Shown here piece after piece: positions 7,022 to 16,498 of a stretch of DNA of 24,856 nucleotides. Each line of letters starts with the position of its first letter. Position 1 is the first letter of the stretch. The translations under genes were made by a program, and so were the position numbers. Source of the DNA: Mageeibacillus sp. UBA1193 (GTDB taxonomy: Bacteria > Bacillota > Clostridia > Saccharofermentanales > Saccharofermentanaceae); contig DBYF01000025.1 in assembly GCA_002310155.1 (NCBI GenBank), positions 46,031 to 70,886 on the forward strand, written 5' to 3'. The notes under the pieces were generated by a model. The model made no database searches. It had not been told where the DNA came from and saw only the letters and a list, made by a program, of their open reading frames with translations.

Positions 7022-7136
7022 TTCATCTATAAAATTGCGCATGAAAAAACCTTCGACACGCCTCCGCAGGGCTTTAGCCCGAGGACCAGCGCGAGAAGGT
7101 TTATTTCTGCGCAAAAACAGGATGAATTACTTTGTT
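7012..7136. terminator. Nested inverted repeat, probable bidirectional terminator
   Basis: Outer arms of 16 bp, aacaaagtaattcatc (7012-7027) and its exact reverse complement (7121-7136), cover the last codons and stops of both convergent genes. Inside them are ttgcgca (7035-7041) with tgcgcaa (7108-7114), then the stems of repeat copy 2. Transcripts from either side could fold a long hairpin ending in U-rich sequence. Confidence 0.65.
7044..7111. repeat. Structured intergenic repeat, copy 2
   Basis: Second copy of the element at 6376-6442. The stems aaaccttc/gaaggttt, cctc/gagg and gggc/gccc are preserved, while differences fall in the terminal loop (gaa against ttta) and in two unpaired spacer bases. 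It lies in the convergent gap between the cyclophilin and glycosyltransferase genes. Confidence 0.8.
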
Positions 7137-8077
7137 TCTTCGTCCTTTTTGTTGTCTTCCGCAATAACGTAGAGCGGACGGTTTTTGACCTCGATGTAAG
7201 TCTTGGCGAGATACTCACCGATGATACCCAGTGCCATCAGGACCATGCCACCAAGGAAGAGCATGAAGGAGAGGAGTGACGGATAACCTGCGGCCTTCTC
7301 CCATGTCTGATAGATGAGTGCGTGGATGAAGTAGTAAAGTAAGTAGATGAAGGCACCCAGTGAAGTGAGGAAGCCGACGATCATTGCGATACGGAGCGGT
7401 GCAGTGGTAAAGGATACGATTCCTTCAATAGCATAACGGAAGAGCTTCCAGAAGGACCACTTCGTCTCACCGGCAACTCGCTCGACATTCTCATACTCGA
7501 GCCACTTGGTACGGAAGCCTACCCAGGCGAAGATACCCTTACTGAAGCGCTGTCTCTCTTTGAGTGAAAGGATCGCGTCAACGACCGGACGCTTCATGAC
7601 GCGGAAATCTCTGGCGCCATCTACGATCTCGACATCCGTGAACTTGTTGATCAGGTGATAGAAACGGCGGGCAAACCAGCTTCGGATCGGCGGCTCACCC
7701 TTACGGGAAACACGGCGTGTAGCGATAATATCGCATTCGTCATTCTCCAGAGCCTCGAACATCTCCGGAAGAAGTGACGGCGGATCCTGCATATCCGCGT
7801 CGAGAAGTCCGATCCATTCGCCCTTGGCGGCGGCAAGACCGGCATACATCGCGGCTTCTTTTCCGAAGTTTCGTGAAAAAGAAATATACCGGATGCGGGA
7901 ATCTTTCTCGGCCATTTCCTTGAGGACGCCGAGAGTATTATCTTTACTTCCGTCATTTACGAAGATCAGCTCGAAGTCGTACTTACTGCACTCGGATGTG
8001 ACCTTGCACAGCGCTTCGTAAAGATAGGGAAGGGCTTCCTGCTCGTTATAACAGGGAACCATCAGACTGACTAGCAT
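7127..8077 (-). CDS. Polyprenyl-phosphate glycosyltransferase, family 2, CsbB/GtrB type
   Basis: A 316-residue GT-A enzyme with two C-terminal membrane helices. The N-terminal domain has LMVPCYNEQEALP, VNDGSKDNT (NDGS 41-44) and the metal-binding DADMQD (93-98). SWFARRFYHLINKFT, DFRVMKR and the segment KWSFWKLFRYAIEGI (206-220) are typical of this subfamily. Membrane helices lie at about 228-252 and 266-290. Family members load a sugar, often glucose or N-acetylglucosamine, from a UDP-sugar onto undecaprenyl phosphate at the inner membrane face. ATG 8077 has an AGAGGTGG site just upstream. It is divergent from three YfhO genes. In Bacillus subtilis, CsbB works with YfhO in lipoteichoic acid glycosylation, so the pairing is informative. 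The donor sugar cannot be read from sequence. Confidence 0.92.
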   Translation of the reverse strand: MLVSLMVPCYNEQEALPYLYEALCKVTSECSKYDFELIFVNDGSKDNTLGVLKEMAEKDSRIRYISFSRNFGKEAAMYAGLAAAKGEWIGLLDADMQDPPSLLPEMFEALENDECDIIATRRVSRKGEPPIRSWFARRFYHLINKFTDVEIVDGARDFRVMKRPVVDAILSLKERQRFSKGIFAWVGFRTKWLEYENVERVAGETKWSFWKLFRYAIEGIVSFTTAPLRIAMIVGFLTSLGAFIYLLYYFIHALIYQTWEKAAGYPSLLSFMLFLGGMVLMALGIIGEYLAKTYIEVKNRPLYVIAEDNKKDEETK

Positions 8078-8161
8078 AATCCACCTCTTAAACTATTCCA
8101 AACTATGTATTCAGTATACTACATTCATAAAGCAAAGAGCACAGTTTCAATCGTAAACCTT

Positions 8162-8188
8162 TTGGAAACAGGGCGTTTGTGATACGAT
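8162..8188 (+). promoter_or_regulatory. Candidate promoter for the yfhO operon
   Basis: In the 141-bp divergent gap 8078-8218 an extended -10 element, TGATACGAT (8180-8188), is preceded by TTGGAA (8162-8167) at a short 15-bp spacing. On the opposite strand TATACT (8118 to 8113) is a possible -10 for the glycosyltransferase gene, without a convincing -35. Confidence 0.35.
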
Positions 8189-8218
8189 ACCTTTGTAATC
8201 CAGGGAGGGTTCATTTTC

Positions 8219-10990
8219 ATGATAGAGAAGACAGCGCTTGAATCAAAAAAACGTCTGACGAAGAAACCGGACATAAGACCGCTCTCCGCCTTCTTTGCGG
8301 TATTTGCTTCACTGGCAGTGATATTCCTGATCCTGGGTGTGTCACCATTTGGTGAGAGAAGTGTTCTGATGTCTGACCTGTCGGCACAGTATGCTCCTTA
8401 TCTGGTGACGATGAGAAACAAGATCCTGCATGGCGGATCACTCTCGTATTCCTTCGAGATCGGTATGGGTAAGAATTTCCTGGGCATACTCGCTTACTAT
8501 CTTACCAGCCCGCTGAACCTGATCACCCTGATCTTCCCGGCCTCCCACATCTCGGACGCGATCCTTCTGATCGTGATGCTCAAGCTCTCATTTGCCGGTG
8601 CTTTTATGACGGCACTTCTCGACTTCAAATTCCGCGAAAAGACGAAAATGACCATCCTTTTCGGCATGATCTATGCGCTGAGCTCGTATTCCATGTCCTT
8701 CATTTTCAACATCATGTGGCTCGATGGATTTGCGCTGCTTCCGCTCCTGATCCTTATGGTGGAGAAGTTCAGCAGGGACATCCGTCAGGCCTGGAAGCTC
8801 CTGCTCGTGCTGGTCCTGCTTTTCGTATCGAATTACTATACCGCCTACATGATCGGGATCTTCTCGTTCTTCTATCTGATCGGCACGCTCGAGTACAGAC
8901 TGAAGGGCGAAGAGAAGGCGACGGGCTCCGCAGGTAAGGTTATCGTTTCATTCATCCTGATCTCCATCTGCGCGGCGATGATCAGCGCGGCTCTTCTGGT
9001 GCCTGCCGGTCTGGATACGATCAGAAACGGTGATGCTTCCTCCACGTTCGATGTGTCGATGGATGCTCCGTTCCGTTTGATCGCGCTGGTCCCGCAGCTC
9101 TTTATCACGAAACTCACAGATGTCTCGGCGAATCTTCCGTTCATCTTCTCAAGTATTGCAGTGACAGAACTGGTCCTCCTTTTCTTCCTGAATCCTTCCG
9201 TGGAAAAAGCACTGAAGATCCGGGCAGGGATCGGCATGGGCGTGGGGATCGTTTCCTTCCTCCTTCCGCCTCTCAATGCCGCATGGCATCTTTTCGATAA
9301 TCCGAACTGGTTCCTGTACAGATATTCGTTCCTCTTTATCTTCGGAACGATCCTCATCGCGTTCTACTCTTTCCTGAAACTGAAGGCGCTTCGTAACAGT
9401 GATTTTATAAAAGCACTGGGAGTCCTCTTCCTGCTTCTGCTCCTGGGCGAGCAGTTCGGCGGGATCGCTGAAAAGGATTCCATGTACTTCCAGAACCTCG
9501 CGATGCTGCTTCTGGTCTCGCTCTGCCTTTTCGGCATGTCGAAGGAGAAGTGGCCGGATTCGCTTTCCAATCTCAAGAAATGGAGAAGCGGTATCGTGAT
9601 CCCGATCGTTCTGGCGGAGATCGTTTTCCTGGCGCCGAAGGTCACGGTGGGCGCGATCTGGAACGATACGCAGATCAACAAATCCTTCAGCTCCCAGATC
9701 GAGGAACTGAATGATCTTACTGCATCTATCGACCGCACAAACGGCGCGAGAACAGAGATGGCCGGTGTGCTCGGAAGCAACATCGATTCGCTGAATCTTT
9801 CTTCTTATACGAAGACGAAGGGCATCGGTGCTTTCTGCTCGATGTCAAATAAGACACAGCATCGTTTCCTCAAGCAGCTCGGCTACTGTACCAACTACAA
9901 TTACTTCTCCACAGAGCATAGAAATGTGATCCTTCCGTCTGACTCGGTCCTCGGCGTGAGATATATCGTCTCGAACAGAAAAGAGATCAGCGGTCTGACG
10001 CCGGTCGGAAGTTCCGCACGCTACACGCTTTTTGAAAACCCGTACGCGGCGGACATCGCTTTCCTGGCGGAAGAGACTGCCGGTGAATTCTCCGCTTATG
10101 ATCTCGAGACGAAAGGTACGGATAAGGATTATTTCGTTCATCAGGAGAAATGGCTGGAATCCCTTACCGGTGTATCCGCGGATAATGTCTATACGAAGAT
10201 CCAGACGAATTGGGAAGTTTTCAATGCGAAAGCGGTCCCGGGAGATACAGCCGATCTGAAACTGGAATACGATCTGAAGAAAGACGGAAAGAATCTCGAG
10301 GATATCAAAGAAGGACACAAGGACCTCACTGCATATCTTCGCATGAATGGCGAGGCTCCGATCGTTCTGCGGACAGAGATCACGGCTATCAATGATTCCC
10401 CCATCTATCTGTCGGTTCCTTTCCTGATGCGCGGCGCGCCGATCAGCGTGTACTGTAATGGACAGCAGATCTATAGCGAGGCTTCCGATTCCTACTATTC
10501 CGTGATCGTGGATATTCCGCATCAGGAAGGTGAGAAGCTCACTTTGGAGATCCGCTGCGATGACGATATCCTTGCATGCTTCGATCCGACTGTAGCAAGA
10601 TGCAGTCTTTCCGAACTTGAAAAACAGACGGCTCTTTTAAATTCGGGCATTTCCGGTACTTCTGTTAAAGACGGAAAGGTCACGTTCGAAGTGGATGCAC
10701 AGAGCAGAAAGCTTCTGATCGCGACGGTCCCGTATGAGCAGGGATGGACAGTTACGATCGATGGACAGAAGGCGGAGATCACCTCTTATCAGGATGCTTT
10801 CCTGAGCTTCCCTGTGGACGCCGGCCACCATGTCGTGACGCTCCAATTCACTCCCCCCGGAGCCCGGATTGGTGTTATAATCAGTGCACTGGGTTGTATT
10901 GCAGGCGCTGCGCTTGCTATCGTTCTGAGAAAGAACGGAACAAGGGAACAGCAAGGAGGGGACAAGGTTGATCGAGAAGAACACTCTTGA
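8219..10990 (+). CDS. YfhO-like membrane protein, paralogue 1
   Basis: A 923-residue protein with a short basic cytoplasmic start (MIEKTALESKKR), many hydrophobic segments over about residues 22-500, a large soluble domain (about 500-885) and a last membrane helix (about 890-910) with a charged tail. YfhO family marks are SDLSAQYAPYL (Asp53, in the first outside loop), FAGAFMTALL, NIMWLDGFALLPLL (Asp169), and WHLFDNPNWFLYRYS. The layout resembles GT-C glycosyltransferases that take sugar from a polyprenyl-phosphate donor outside the membrane. ATG 8219 has GGGAGGG at 8203-8209. It is the first gene of the operon, and its last 23 bp overlap paralogue 2. It is the most divergent of the three by eye. 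Role in surface glycosylation is inferred from B. subtilis YfhO. Confidence 0.88.
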   Translation: MIEKTALESKKRLTKKPDIRPLSAFFAVFASLAVIFLILGVSPFGERSVLMSDLSAQYAPYLVTMRNKILHGGSLSYSFEIGMGKNFLGILAYYLTSPLNLITLIFPASHISDAILLIVMLKLSFAGAFMTALLDFKFREKTKMTILFGMIYALSSYSMSFIFNIMWLDGFALLPLLILMVEKFSRDIRQAWKLLLVLVLLFVSNYYTAYMIGIFSFFYLIGTLEYRLKGEEKATGSAGKVIVSFILISICAAMISAALLVPAGLDTIRNGDASSTFDVSMDAPFRLIALVPQLFITKLTDVSANLPFIFSSIAVTELVLLFFLNPSVEKALKIRAGIGMGVGIVSFLLPPLNAAWHLFDNPNWFLYRYSFLFIFGTILIAFYSFLKLKALRNSDFIKALGVLFLLLLLGEQFGGIAEKDSMYFQNLAMLLLVSLCLFGMSKEKWPDSLSNLKKWRSGIVIPIVLAEIVFLAPKVTVGAIWNDTQINKSFSSQIEELNDLTASIDRTNGARTEMAGVLGSNIDSLNLSSYTKTKGIGAFCSMSNKTQHRFLKQLGYCTNYNYFSTEHRNVILPSDSVLGVRYIVSNRKEISGLTPVGSSARYTLFENPYAADIAFLAEETAGEFSAYDLETKGTDKDYFVHQEKWLESLTGVSADNVYTKIQTNWEVFNAKAVPGDTADLKLEYDLKKDGKNLEDIKEGHKDLTAYLRMNGEAPIVLRTEITAINDSPIYLSVPFLMRGAPISVYCNGQQIYSEASDSYYSVIVDIPHQEGEKLTLEIRCDDDILACFDPTVARCSLSELEKQTALLNSGISGTSVKDGKVTFEVDAQSRKLLIATVPYEQGWTVTIDGQKAEITSYQDAFLSFPVDAGHHVVTLQFTPPGARIGVIISALGCIAGAALAIVLRKNGTREQQGGDKVDREEHS

Positions 10991-13715
10991 AAAAAGAGCA
11001 AGGAAGAGTGTGTCCTTTCACCCGCTTCTCGCTTTCTTCCTTACGATGCTCTCCCTGATCCTGGTGTTTCTTATTAACCAGATCGTTCCTTTCGGTGAGA
11101 GAAATGTACTGACCTATGATCTGGGATCCCAGTACGCACCATTTCTTCTTGAACTCAAACATACAGTTACCGGCGGAGGTTCTATCCTGTACAGCAGAAG
11201 TATCGGAATGGGTTCCAACACGATCGGTGTTTTCGCTTACTATCTTTCCAGCCCGCTGAATATACTCACACTGGTCTTCCCGGATTCGATGATCCAGGAA
11301 CTGGTCACAGTGCTGACGATCCTGAAACTTTCCTTCGCAGGTGCTTTTATGACGTGGCTCCTGGAAAGAAAGTTCAAGTCGGAAGACAAGATGTCGATGC
11401 TTTTCGGCATGATGTATCCGCTCTGCACTTATGCGATCGCTTTTATGTTCAATATCATGTGGCTGGACGGCTTCGCGCTGTTGCCGCTCCTGATACTCGT
11501 CATCGAAGAATACATCCGTGAAAGAAGGAAATGGCCGGTCCTTACGCTCCTGCTCCTCCTTCTTTTCGTATCCGGATATTACATGGCCTACATGGTCGGG
11601 ATATTCTCGTTCATCTATATCGTTTCCGTATCCGCCTATCAGGGCAGGTTCAAAAAAGGTGAGGACGGCCTGAAGTCTATTGGGTTCTTTATCCTTTCTG
11701 CGCTGACTGCTGCGCTGATGAGTGCGTTCCTGCTTCTTCCGGCGGGCATCCAGACCCTGAATAACCCGGATCTTTCCGCGCGGGATACCGGATCTCTCAT
11801 GCAGCCGGAGTTCAAGATGATCTCGATGCTCGACCAGCTTATGGAGAAGGGCGCGGGAAACATCATCCGCAATCTCCCGCTTGTATTCAGTGGAATGACA
11901 GTGCTTTTCCTCTGCATACTGTTCTTCCTGAATCCTAAGATCAAGCGTTCACTGAAGGTGGCGGTCGCCGCGGCTTTTGCTTTCGGTGTACTGAGCTTCC
12001 AGCTGCCGGTACTGAAGCTGGCATGGCACCTTTTCGATGAGCCGAACTGCTTTGATTACCGCTATTCTTATCTCTTTACCTTCGTAATGATCCTGGTGGC
12101 GTACTATTCGTACCTGAATATGCATCTTGTACGTCCCAGGCATTTCTTTATCTCCCTTGGGATCATCTTCGGCATGGTTGTTCTGTCCCAGAACTTCGGC
12201 AAGATGGCGAAGGAAGACAGTACTTTCTTCGCGACAGTTATTTTCGCGATCCTGATCTGCTTCCTTCTTTACGGAAAAACACTGGAGAAGTGGCCGGAGT
12301 CGATCGCGAACCTCAAGAAACTGGGAACAGGGATCCTTGCGATGGTCATCGTAGTGGAGATCGTTGTATTCAATCCGCGATGCCTGATGCCGGATGTTTA
12401 TGCGGATCTTCAGGATGCCTCCAAATTCAGTTCCATGATCACTGATCTGGACACTCTTTCCGAAAAGATCGAAGATTCAGATTCGTACCGTACTGAGCTT
12501 CATCAGCCGTGGTACTATCTGATCGGATCGAATAATCTCCCGTTTTATACGAACCAGCACGGCATCGGCTCTTTCGCGACCATGACTAACAGGAGGACCG
12601 CGCACTTTCTCAAGCAGCTGGGCTATAACGTTCTATACAATTACGCCTCCTGTTTCCACGATAATGTGATCCTGCCTGCGGATTCGCTTCTCGGCGTGCG
12701 CTACATCATCACGGAATCCGAGGATCTTTCCGATCTTGAACTGATCTCTGAGAAGAACACGCTCCGCCTTTATGAGAACCGCTATGCTTTCCCTGAGGCA
12801 CTCCTCATCCGGGAAGACGCCGGCAGCTTCGATGGATTTGCCCTGGAGAAGGACGATGAGGTCAAGGACTACTTTACTTTCCAGGAAGAATGGTTCACAT
12901 CCCTCTCCGGAGTGGACGCTTCGGATATCTACGATTCTTTTACAGCGAACTGGCAGCCTGTGAATGGGCAGCTGAGCGTTACTCCGCCGGAAAAAGCACT
13001 TGTCCCCGCAGATACTTTCGGAAACGATCTGAATAATGAGTCGAGGGACTTCACGGCAGAGGCTCTGAAATTCTATCTGAGAAACAATGCGAAGAGCCCG
13101 TTCATGCTGAGAGCGATAGTGACCGCGGACCGTGACGGCGCGCTTTATCTGGAGGTCCCGTACCTGTACTGCCAGTGCTCTACAGATATTTATGTAAATG
13201 AAAAAGCAGTCTACACGGGCATTTCCGACTCCTGTTACACACGTGTCCTCCACCTCGGTAACTTTACGAAGGGCGAAGAGGTGAAAGTGGAGATCCGCTG
13301 CAACGAGGATCTGTTCGGATGCCTGGAGCCGATCTTTGCTTATGTACAGCCGGAAGCCGTCGAAAAGCAAAAAGATGTAATGACCTCGGGAATGCATAGT
13401 ATAATAGTAAACGATGGGCATTATGACATTGATGTCGAAGCGAAGGAAGACAGTTCTCTTCTGATCACCGCTTCGTATGAGAAAGGCTGGACTGCCTATG
13501 TGGATAGGCAGAAGACCGAGGTCAGTGCATATCAGGATGCGTTCCTGAGTATCCCGATTCCTGCCGGTGCACACAGGGTGGAACTTAGATTCACCCCGCC
13601 GGGATTAAAGGCAGGCCTTATCGCCAGCGCGGCAGGTGTAGCAGCTTTTGTAGTAGTGTCGGTTCTTCTTACAGGAAAGAAAAGTGAGAAGAAAAAGAGG
13701 AGGGAAGACGATTGA
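10968..13715 (+). CDS. YfhO-like membrane protein, paralogue 2
   Basis: A 915-residue full-length paralogue with the same architecture: basic start (MIEKNTLEKRARK), polytopic region to about residue 490, soluble domain, and a C-terminal helix followed by a Lys/Arg-rich tail. Conserved points are YDLGSQYAPFL (Asp51), NIMWLDGFALLPLL (163-167 MWLDG) and WHLFDEPNCFDYRYSYLF. The start is TTG 10968, chosen because AAGGAGG lies at 10953-10959 and because all three paralogues then begin MIEK-x-x-LE. The start lies inside the end of paralogue 1, giving a 23-bp overlap, so translation is probably coupled. Shared segments such as KLSFAGAFMTWLL and TPPGLKAGLIASA suggest it is closer to paralogue 3 than to 1. 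Confidence 0.88.
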   Translation: MIEKNTLEKRARKSVSFHPLLAFFLTMLSLILVFLINQIVPFGERNVLTYDLGSQYAPFLLELKHTVTGGGSILYSRSIGMGSNTIGVFAYYLSSPLNILTLVFPDSMIQELVTVLTILKLSFAGAFMTWLLERKFKSEDKMSMLFGMMYPLCTYAIAFMFNIMWLDGFALLPLLILVIEEYIRERRKWPVLTLLLLLLFVSGYYMAYMVGIFSFIYIVSVSAYQGRFKKGEDGLKSIGFFILSALTAALMSAFLLLPAGIQTLNNPDLSARDTGSLMQPEFKMISMLDQLMEKGAGNIIRNLPLVFSGMTVLFLCILFFLNPKIKRSLKVAVAAAFAFGVLSFQLPVLKLAWHLFDEPNCFDYRYSYLFTFVMILVAYYSYLNMHLVRPRHFFISLGIIFGMVVLSQNFGKMAKEDSTFFATVIFAILICFLLYGKTLEKWPESIANLKKLGTGILAMVIVVEIVVFNPRCLMPDVYADLQDASKFSSMITDLDTLSEKIEDSDSYRTELHQPWYYLIGSNNLPFYTNQHGIGSFATMTNRRTAHFLKQLGYNVLYNYASCFHDNVILPADSLLGVRYIITESEDLSDLELISEKNTLRLYENRYAFPEALLIREDAGSFDGFALEKDDEVKDYFTFQEEWFTSLSGVDASDIYDSFTANWQPVNGQLSVTPPEKALVPADTFGNDLNNESRDFTAEALKFYLRNNAKSPFMLRAIVTADRDGALYLEVPYLYCQCSTDIYVNEKAVYTGISDSCYTRVLHLGNFTKGEEVKVEIRCNEDLFGCLEPIFAYVQPEAVEKQKDVMTSGMHSIIVNDGHYDIDVEAKEDSSLLITASYEKGWTAYVDRQKTEVSAYQDAFLSIPIPAGAHRVELRFTPPGLKAGLIASAAGVAAFVVVSVLLTGKKSEKKKRREDD

Positions 13716-16498
13716 TCGAGAAGAGTACACTTGAGAAGAAGACCGGGCGAAGTTTTGACAGCCGCCCGATATTGGCGTTCTTCCTGACCATGTTCGCCAT
13801 GGTACTGGTATTTTCCGTCAATATGATCGTTCCTTTCGGATCGAGAAATGTTCTGACTTCTGACCTGGCCGCACAGTACGGCCCTTACCTGATCGGACTC
13901 AAGCAGCAGCTCACTTCCGGACAGTCGCTCTTCTATTCCAGAAGCCTCGGCCTTGGCGCGAATACACTGGGTGTCTTCGGATACTATCTGTCCAGCCCGG
14001 TGAACCTGGTAGCGCTTCTTTTCCCGACATCCATGATCCAGGAAATGGTCACGCTGATCATCATCCTGAAACTTGCTTTTGCCGGCGCCTTCATGACCTG
14101 GCTCCTTGACAGAAAATTCAAATCCGACGATAAGATGTCGATCCTTTTCGGCATGATGTATCCTCTGTGCGCGTTCTCCATCATCTACATGTTCAACATC
14201 ATGTGGCTCGATGGTTTCGCGATCCTTCCGCTTCTTATCCTTCTCACCGAGAAGTTCATCGATAACAGAAAGACCTGGCCGGTACTGACTCTGGTCCTTC
14301 TGATGCTCTTTGTTTCCGGCTATTACATGGCCTACATGGTCGGCGTATTCTCCTTTATCTATCTGCTGTCCATTATGGGATACAAGGGCAAGTTCAAGAA
14401 GGAGACAGAGAAGGAGGGGCTCGCCACTGTCGGATCCTTTATCCTCTCGGCGATCACCGCGGCTCTGATGAGTGCTTGCGTTCTTCTCCCTGCAGGACTG
14501 AATACTCTCGGTAACCCGGACTATAACGTCAGTGAAAACGGATTTACCATGCAGCCGCAGTTCAAGCTCCTGGCTGTCATTGACCAGCTGACGGAGAAGA
14601 AGGTCGGAGACCTCGCGAACAATCTGCCTTACATCTTCTGCGGCATCGCGGCACTTTTCCTGTGCATCCTGTTCTTCCTGAACCCGAAGATCAAGAAGAA
14701 CCTGAAGATCGCGATCGGGGCCGCTTTCGCGTCCGGTATCCTGTGCTTCCACTTCGCACCGATCAACCTGGCATGGCATCTCTTCGATGACCCGAACTGG
14801 TTCAACTACAGATATTCTTATCTGTTCTCCTTCGTAATGATACTGGTGGCATATTATTCATACCTGAATATGCACCTTGCGCTCAAAAAGCACTTCTTCA
14901 TCGCACTGGGCGTGATCGTCGGCATGGCCGTGTTCTCTCAGAGCTTCGGTCAGATGTCGAAGGAAGACAGTACATTCTTCGCGACGATCCTCTTTGCAGT
15001 TCTTATCTGTGTTCTCCTTTATGGTAAGACTCTGGAGAACTGGCCGGAGATGATCCATAACATCAAGCGCCTGGGTACTGCGTTCCTCGTAGTCGTCATC
15101 GTGATCGAGATCGTGGTCTTTAACCCCAGATGCTTTATGCCGGAAGTCTATGCCGGTATGCAGGATGCCCCGAATTTCCAGAAAATGCTCACGAATATCG
15201 GAGATCTTTCGGATCAGATCGAGGATCAGGACTGGTACAGGACGGACCTTCACCAGACATGGCACTATCTGATCTGCGACAATAACCTTCCGTTCTATAC
15301 AGGAAAGCCGGGTATGAGTATTTTTGCCTCGATGGCGAATAAGAAAACGAACCGCTTCCTCAAGCAGCTGGGATATAACTCGAACTACAACTACTTCTCT
15401 CTGCAGCATGACAACGTGATCCTGCCGGCCGATGCGATCCTCGGTGTCAGATACATCATCACAGAGGAAGAGGGTAAGCTTGAACTGACTGATGTTGCTC
15501 AGGTCGAAGATTTCCATCTTTACAGAAATGAATACACACTTCAGGCAGCTATGCTGGTTCCACAGGAAGCCGCATCCTTTGACGGATATGCTCTTGAGAA
15601 AGATGAAGATAAGAAAGACTATTTCGACTTCCAGGAGAAGTGGATCGCTTCTCTTTCCGGCATCGATGCCTCGGATATCTACGAGACATGGACTCCGAAG
15701 TGGGAAGTCCTGAATGGTCAGAAAATCGATGTTGCTCCGGAGGAATATATCACGAAGGCAGATACTCTCGAGAATACTCTGAACCTCGAGACGAAGGACC
15801 TTACATCTGAGTCGCTGAATTTCTATCTGAGGAATAACGATAAGGCACCGATGGTGCTCAGAACGACATTTAAGACAGATCGTGACGGTGCTGTCTACTT
15901 CTCGATCCCGTTCCTGCATCTGCAGTGCAGAGGCGATGTTTACATCAACGGAGAGAAGGTATATTCACTGGATTCCAGTTCTTTCTACAGCCGTATCCTG
16001 GATCTGGGAAATTATAAGAAGGGCGAGGAAGTGAAACTGGAGATCCGCTCCAATGTTGATGTCTACGGTTCCTTCGATCCTATCCTGGCATATCTTAATC
16101 CGGAGGCCATGGCTCCGCATCAGGAAGCCCTGTCCAAAGGAACGAAGAATATCGTTGTCGAGAATGGATACTATTCCATCGAGACCGAATCTGATACAGA
16201 TAAGCTCCTTCTGATCACAGCTCCTTATGAGGATGGATGGAAGGCTTATGTGGACGGACAGGAAGTACAGATCGAAGCATATCAGGATGCGTTCCTGAGT
16301 ATTCCGCTCAAGGCGGGATCCCATACCGTCGAGCTCCGCTTCACCCCTCCGGGATGGAAGGCGGGACTTCTGGCAAGTGCGGTGGGCGTAGTCCTGTTTG
16401 CGGCAGGAACAGTGCTTTTCCTGAAGAAGAAAAAAGAATCTGCGGTCGTCGCAGAAACGGATAATAGTAAATCGAACAATGAGGAGGAGAAATCATGA
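13712..16498 (+). CDS. YfhO-like membrane protein, paralogue 3
   Basis: A 928-residue full-length paralogue. It starts MIEKSTLEKK, has SDLAAQYGPYL (Asp51), FAGAFMTWLLDRKFKSDDKM, NIMWLDGFAILPLL (MWLDG 164-168) and WHLFDDPNWFNYRYSYLF, then a soluble domain and a final helix near residues 885-908 with an acidic/Asn tail. TTG 13712 overlaps the stop of paralogue 2 in the string TTGA (4 bp), with AGAGGAGGG at 13696-13704. The end overlaps the phosphomutase start by 4 bp (ATGA). All three copies keep the loop Asp and the MWLDG motif and none is interrupted, so all three are probably active. What differs in substrate or acceptor is not visible. Confidence 0.88.
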   Translation: MIEKSTLEKKTGRSFDSRPILAFFLTMFAMVLVFSVNMIVPFGSRNVLTSDLAAQYGPYLIGLKQQLTSGQSLFYSRSLGLGANTLGVFGYYLSSPVNLVALLFPTSMIQEMVTLIIILKLAFAGAFMTWLLDRKFKSDDKMSILFGMMYPLCAFSIIYMFNIMWLDGFAILPLLILLTEKFIDNRKTWPVLTLVLLMLFVSGYYMAYMVGVFSFIYLLSIMGYKGKFKKETEKEGLATVGSFILSAITAALMSACVLLPAGLNTLGNPDYNVSENGFTMQPQFKLLAVIDQLTEKKVGDLANNLPYIFCGIAALFLCILFFLNPKIKKNLKIAIGAAFASGILCFHFAPINLAWHLFDDPNWFNYRYSYLFSFVMILVAYYSYLNMHLALKKHFFIALGVIVGMAVFSQSFGQMSKEDSTFFATILFAVLICVLLYGKTLENWPEMIHNIKRLGTAFLVVVIVIEIVVFNPRCFMPEVYAGMQDAPNFQKMLTNIGDLSDQIEDQDWYRTDLHQTWHYLICDNNLPFYTGKPGMSIFASMANKKTNRFLKQLGYNSNYNYFSLQHDNVILPADAILGVRYIITEEEGKLELTDVAQVEDFHLYRNEYTLQAAMLVPQEAASFDGYALEKDEDKKDYFDFQEKWIASLSGIDASDIYETWTPKWEVLNGQKIDVAPEEYITKADTLENTLNLETKDLTSESLNFYLRNNDKAPMVLRTTFKTDRDGAVYFSIPFLHLQCRGDVYINGEKVYSLDSSSFYSRILDLGNYKKGEEVKLEIRSNVDVYGSFDPILAYLNPEAMAPHQEALSKGTKNIVVENGYYSIETESDTDKLLLITAPYEDGWKAYVDGQEVQIEAYQDAFLSIPLKAGSHTVELRFTPPGWKAGLLASAVGVVLFAAGTVLFLKKKKESAVVAETDNSKSNNEEEKS

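Noticed and set aside
5837..7114. A 425-residue minus-strand frame containing a repeated peptide (RRNKPSRA)
   Set aside because: The repeated peptide is only the translation of the two structured intergenic repeats, and the rest is antisense to truA and the cyclophilin gene.
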